Shown here in pieces: positions 60,231-64,000 of a stretch of DNA of 64,000 nt (positions within the stretch are counted from its first letter, which is position 1; each line of letters starts with the position of its first letter). The notes under the pieces are model-generated. The model was not told where the DNA came from. It did not search any database and saw only the letters and a program-made list of their open reading frames with translations. The stretch spans positions 53,479,046-53,543,045 of the forward strand of contig NC_085857.1 in NCBI RefSeq assembly GCF_034702125.1, written 5' to 3'. A program made the translations under genes and the position numbers. Source of the DNA: Engraulis encrasicolus. Its lineage: Eukaryota; Chordata; Actinopteri; Clupeiformes; Engraulidae.

Positions 60231-60899
60231 CAGGGTAGGCAGAGGAAAAGCGAGCCTTAAGGGCCGTACACACACGTCGCTGCTAGTTACTCGCTCAGCG
60301 AATGAACTCAATAGAATGTCAATGTGTCCCAGCGAGACTCGCAGGTGAGTAGGCGAGTACTGTACAAGCGATGCGATGTGGGCGGATCCCGAGTTGAAAA
60401 TATTTTATCTCCGAGCGAGGCGAGTAAGCGAGTAACCAATTGGAGTGCAGAGTTCGGTACTTCTCGGCTGTCCATTGGCAGTTAAAGCCGCGGGAACCTT
60501 CAGCGAACGTTCCATGAAAGAGTGGCGAGTAGGCGAGCAAGCGAAATGCTAGCTTTGTGTGTGTACGCCGCTTTACCGGGCTGCCTGGCTGGCATTCGAA
60601 AGCTCTGCTTTCAGCCTGTCTCTGCTACCAGCCGGGACTGCGCGTTGCCACGGCAACCTGCCCAAGCCTGAGCGCTTTGCTTCGTGCGATTACTTAGGTT
60701 TTTGATCGTTGTCCTGTGTATACTGTACTTTTAACAGCTCATAATTTATGCTGAATCAATGTTATTGTTGTGTATGTGAACTCTGAAGAATATTTTTTTA
60801 AAGCACGTGTTAGTTTTTATTTTTAAGACATTTATCCCAGGGTAGGCACTGCCTACCCTGCCTACCCTGACCGCACGTCTCTGACCTAAGCTGACCATC

Positions 60900-61280
60900 T
60901 AACAACATGGTAGCGAGTAAATATCTTCCGATCTCAGTCTTTACTTACGCTGGGCTACAAATATGCTGTTTAAGAGGCTAGATAAAGATTATTCATGCAG
61001 AAGTATCAATGTTTTGTTCCGAGGCTGTCTACATGAAAAATGTGAAGAAACACAGCTTTCTAAAAAGTTTAGGGGTTCGTACGAAAAATTCAACAAAAAT
61101 ATCAGAAACAACATATGTGGAGCTCATGGCACAACTCGAAGGGGATCGAAATATCATTTTAATACCACCATTGGATTACATGCTACGATTTTCGGCTAAA
61201 AACGCAGTTGAGGTCCTATGAAATGGGGGAAGTGATGTCACTTTCAAGCTCTATAGTTCTTTTGGAGTGCTAAGCCCCTC
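60900..61280. other. No gene recognised
   Basis: Two overlapping short frames (61-79 codons) with no recognisable motif. Confidence 0.45.
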
Positions 61281-61284
61281 TTAA

Positions 61285-62215
61285 AGCGATGGTTCGGAGT
61301 AGAATCACCTTAATGCCATTTGAACCGTGACACCCATCCACCTTTACACCCGAAGTGTTTTCTGCCGCAGACTTACATCAACAGAGTTGCCGTGTTATTC
61401 GATGTTTATTCCGGTTAGCTTGACTCAAGCGCATATGGATACTGGGCACCGTCTCCAAACTTTCCTCACAAAAATAACATGTCATTACACCAAACTTCTG
61501 CAGTAGCACAAATATGGTCTGTACTCACGAAACGAAGCATTTGGAAGTTTGGAAATAGTCCAGGAGTTTAGTATTATCAACACAAGCTGAATAGCTTCTC
61601 TGCTGCTAAAGCTGTGCCAACGTTACTTCCGTCATATGAGACAAGCCCGTAAAAGTCTTCAACAAACTTCCAGACGAGAGTGTTAAAAAAGTTTTCACTG
61701 AATTGTGATTAAGGCTTATATTTTCAAGGCAATACTTAAAAGATATTTCAAATCTTACCTACTATCAATTAGACAAGGATTTTCGTTATCAATACTGATG
61801 CTGAATTCACTTTTCATTGTGCATATTATGAGCTTCGTTGAGGACTCTTACATGCTTGTCTTAGATGACGGAAGTAACGTTGGCGCAGCTTTAGCAGCAG
61901 AGAAGCTATTCGGCTTGTGTTGATAATAATAAACTCCTGGACTATTTCCAAACTTCCAAATGCTTCGTTTCGTGAGTACAGACCATATTTGTGCTACTGC
62001 AGAAGTTTGGTGTCATGACATGTTATTTTTGTGGGGAAAGTTTGGAGACGGTGCCCAGTATCCATATGCGCTTGAGTCAAGCTAACCGAAATAAACATCG
62101 AATAACACGGCAACTCTGTTGATGTAAGCCTGCGGCAGAAAACACTTCGGGTGTAAAGGTGGATGGGTGTCACGGTTCAAATGGCATTAGGGTGATTCTA
62201 CTCCGAACCATCGCT
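61285..62215. mobile_element. 931-bp near-perfect palindrome at TTAA
   Basis: The arms (about 61285-61660 and 61840-62215) are inverted copies with only scattered differences. They start AGCGATGGTTCGGAG and end CTCCGAACCATCGCT, flanked by TTAA on each side (61281-61284, 62216-62219). The loop of about 180 bp is AT-rich and non-coding. TTAA target choice fits piggyBac- or Kolobok-type elements. The superfamily is not settled. Confidence 0.88.
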
Positions 62216-62219
62216 TTAA

Positions 62220-64000
62220 GACTACAAACAAAGTTATGAGCAGCTTGACAATTTATTATTGGCTGTTGCATTTAATCAACATTGCATCAAATGTGCCGTT
62301 TTCTTGTTGACAAAACCTGAGATGTTGGGTCCATATTATTGCATCTGATTCTCATTATGCATGCGAGAGCTGCATAAACAAAGTAATAATAAGCAAAATT
62401 TGTTTGAAAAGTGTTATCTTCAGGCTTATTGGTTTTCTCACTAAGAAATAAATTTATGAATGCAGTTTGCCAATATAGGCTGACAATCTTATGTCATTTA
62501 AAAAAATACTGAAGGGTGGCAATGAGAACAAGGCAGGCACATCACCCCACAGTGCTCCAGGAAAATAGAGGCCCTGTGTGAGAGAATTTTTCTCCCATCC
62601 TGTAAATGGAAACTAAATATCTGCTGTGGGTGTGAGTGCGTTATTGGGAGGAATTAACTGGCCCTCTGGGACTTTGAATTGAGTACCCCTGCTATAGGCA
62701 ATTGCACCTTGAGTCTTGTTAAGGATATTTGTTTTAGACAGTTATCCCTCTTGTGGTTAACGATATTTGTTTTAGTTATTTATCTCTCATTTTCCTCCCT
62801 TATAGATATTTTGTATGCTATATTGTATTATGCAATAATGTAAACTTGTGTATGTCTTTTCCTTGAGATTGTCCATTTTTGTGTGCAGTTGCTATTATCC
62901 CTGGACCAGCCTTTATAAAGTCCTTTCTAGGTGTCATACCTTGCACCATTTTTCACAATCCATGTGTTGGATTCATGCCCTTCATGCCCCCCTCCCCCGA
63001 ACCCCCTTACCCTGAACATGGGCAAAATGCAAAAAGAGAGCAACACGATTTCAATAACATTTAATGTAAAGACTAAATAATCAAATGCAAATTTTGCCCA
63101 GACATGATCACCCGAGAGTCCCTGTGCAGGGGTGCAGGTATCCCTTTCAATTTCAATGATTTCAGGAGCGTTCAATGTGGGAGCAGGTTCAGTCATGTTG
63201 TTACTTTTTTTGACCAGCAGATGGCAGCGGAAGAAACGCATAGAAAACATATTGCTCTCAATGTGCATGTTGCCCATGTTCAGGTTGGAAATTACAAAAG
63301 AAAACATCACATAAGACAAGTCTCATTTGCATTTTTAAAAAGAAGAATTCATGGAGAATGAAGAAAAAAATAAAATAAAAATCTGTGGACAATCCCACAA
63401 GGGGTTCTGAAGCTCTGAAAATGACACCCAAAATGATTTGTCAGACTTGTGAGGTCTTCTGGTCAAACACTGATGGGGTTTCCTTTCTATTTATAGATTT
63501 TTATGAGAGTGTTCCTACTTGTCTCTACAAGGGAGAAAAATCAAGAGGCTATGTTGGGCACAAATATGTCTTCTGAAGGCCTAAACAGAGCACAGCCAAA
63601 AACTCCAGTACAATTTGTATCATCTTTGAGGGAATGCCATGACGAGGCAGGGTCATACAGACCAAAACTGACAGCTTTGCAACAAACTATTCCTATCTAT
63701 GTACCAGCATGCCAAATATGAGCTTCCTACGTGGTTTAGTTATTGAGCTGCGGGCTTATGAACTTTGACAAAAAAAAGAGTGTGAACAAAATGGGCACCC
63801 CCCTCCCCCAGTACAATTGGCTGTAACATGGAGAGTATAACTTACAGCTTACATTCAAATAAATTTACAGTGTTTCTCTTAAGTACCATGGGCACTTGGT
63901 AATATTTTAAGAATTTTTTGAGACCTAAGTGCGCGGGCTCTTGTTGATTTGGCGTGGAATGACCCAATTATGACCAAGATGTCTGACAATGCTTCATTAA
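62220..64000. other. No gene recognised
   Basis: Frames of 85-130 codons overlap on both strands at 62927-63361 and lack known motifs. A C/T-rich patch lies at 62985-63005. Confidence 0.45.
63214..63227 (+). promoter_or_regulatory. Candidate CTCF core motif
   Basis: CCAGCAGATGGCAG matches the vertebrate CTCF core consensus at all 14 positions as I remember it. Binding is not shown. Confidence 0.35.

Larger units (their letters stand above)
55378..60883. mobile_element. 5.5-kb hAT-type element with 8-bp target duplication
   Basis: The ends CAGTGACGTGCAGTG and its rough complement CCGCACGTCTCTG are flanked by a perfect acctaagc duplication (55370-55377 and 60884-60891). Subterminal 'gggtaggcagt' recurs at both ends. 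Inside are a second element of the same type, a GT microsatellite (55617-55692), and a telomere-like MITE. I see no intact transposase. Confidence 0.85.

Overview
The window is teleost (ray-finned fish) nuclear DNA. The evidence is the intron-rich genes of vertebrate type, a zinc-finger gene cluster, fish-type tRNA-derived SINEs, Tc1, hAT, pogo and LINE relics, and an extreme load of (CA)n/(GT)n and (CT)n/(GA)n microsatellites. The species cannot be named from this sequence. Most long open frames are translations of dinucleotide repeats or shadows of zinc-finger exons. The real genes had to be assembled by hand from splice sites, reading phase and protein similarity.

Layout. (1) 0.4-1.5 kb: a plus-strand C2H2 zinc-finger exon with five good fingers, then a frameshift and decayed fingers. 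(2) 1.9-10 kb: transposon-rich intergenic DNA with a 1.4-kb TA-flanked inverted-repeat element, tandem repeats, a long inverted repeat and a hAT relic with a perfect 8-bp target duplication. (3) 10.16-20.83 kb, minus: a nine-exon gene, unnamed here, with an N-terminal coiled coil, an acidic PTEQ-type linker and eight C2H2 fingers. Its introns hold pogo, hAT, Tc1 and Harbinger-like relics. (4) 21-27.5 kb: LINE reverse-transcriptase relics, tRNA-like sequences, a 1.1-kb inverted-repeat element and a 134-bp tandem array carrying tRNA B-box-like motifs. (5) 28.2-34.3 kb, plus: a five-exon zinc-finger gene of related design with a recent tandem exon duplication. (6) 37.6-43.9 kb, minus: polr3f, RNA polymerase III subunit RPC6, ten exons and complete. 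(7) 47.75-53.1 kb, minus: mief2-like (MiD49/MiD51 family), a mitochondrial outer-membrane fission adaptor, with six coding exons. (8) 55.4-60.9 kb: one hAT-type element nested inside another of the same family, each with an 8-bp duplication. (9) 61.3-62.2 kb: a 931-bp near-perfect palindrome at TTAA. (10) 62.2-64 kb: no gene seen.

The most unusual signal is in polr3f and mief2. Their introns contain many partial copies of the exon edges next to them, including the splice site. These include a 16-unit 35-bp array that repeats the polr3f exon 4 splice donor, and a roughly 34-bp array that repeats the mief2 exon 5 donor. Edge copies of polr3f exons 5, 6 and 7 and of mief2 exon 3 are mixed with (CA)n tracts. 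The same process, tandem duplication across an exon-intron boundary, also gave the zinc-finger gene at 28-34 kb a duplicated in-frame exon. The genes are not an operon and show no evident joint function: two are zinc-finger DNA-binding proteins, one is a core Pol III subunit and one is a mitochondrial dynamics factor.
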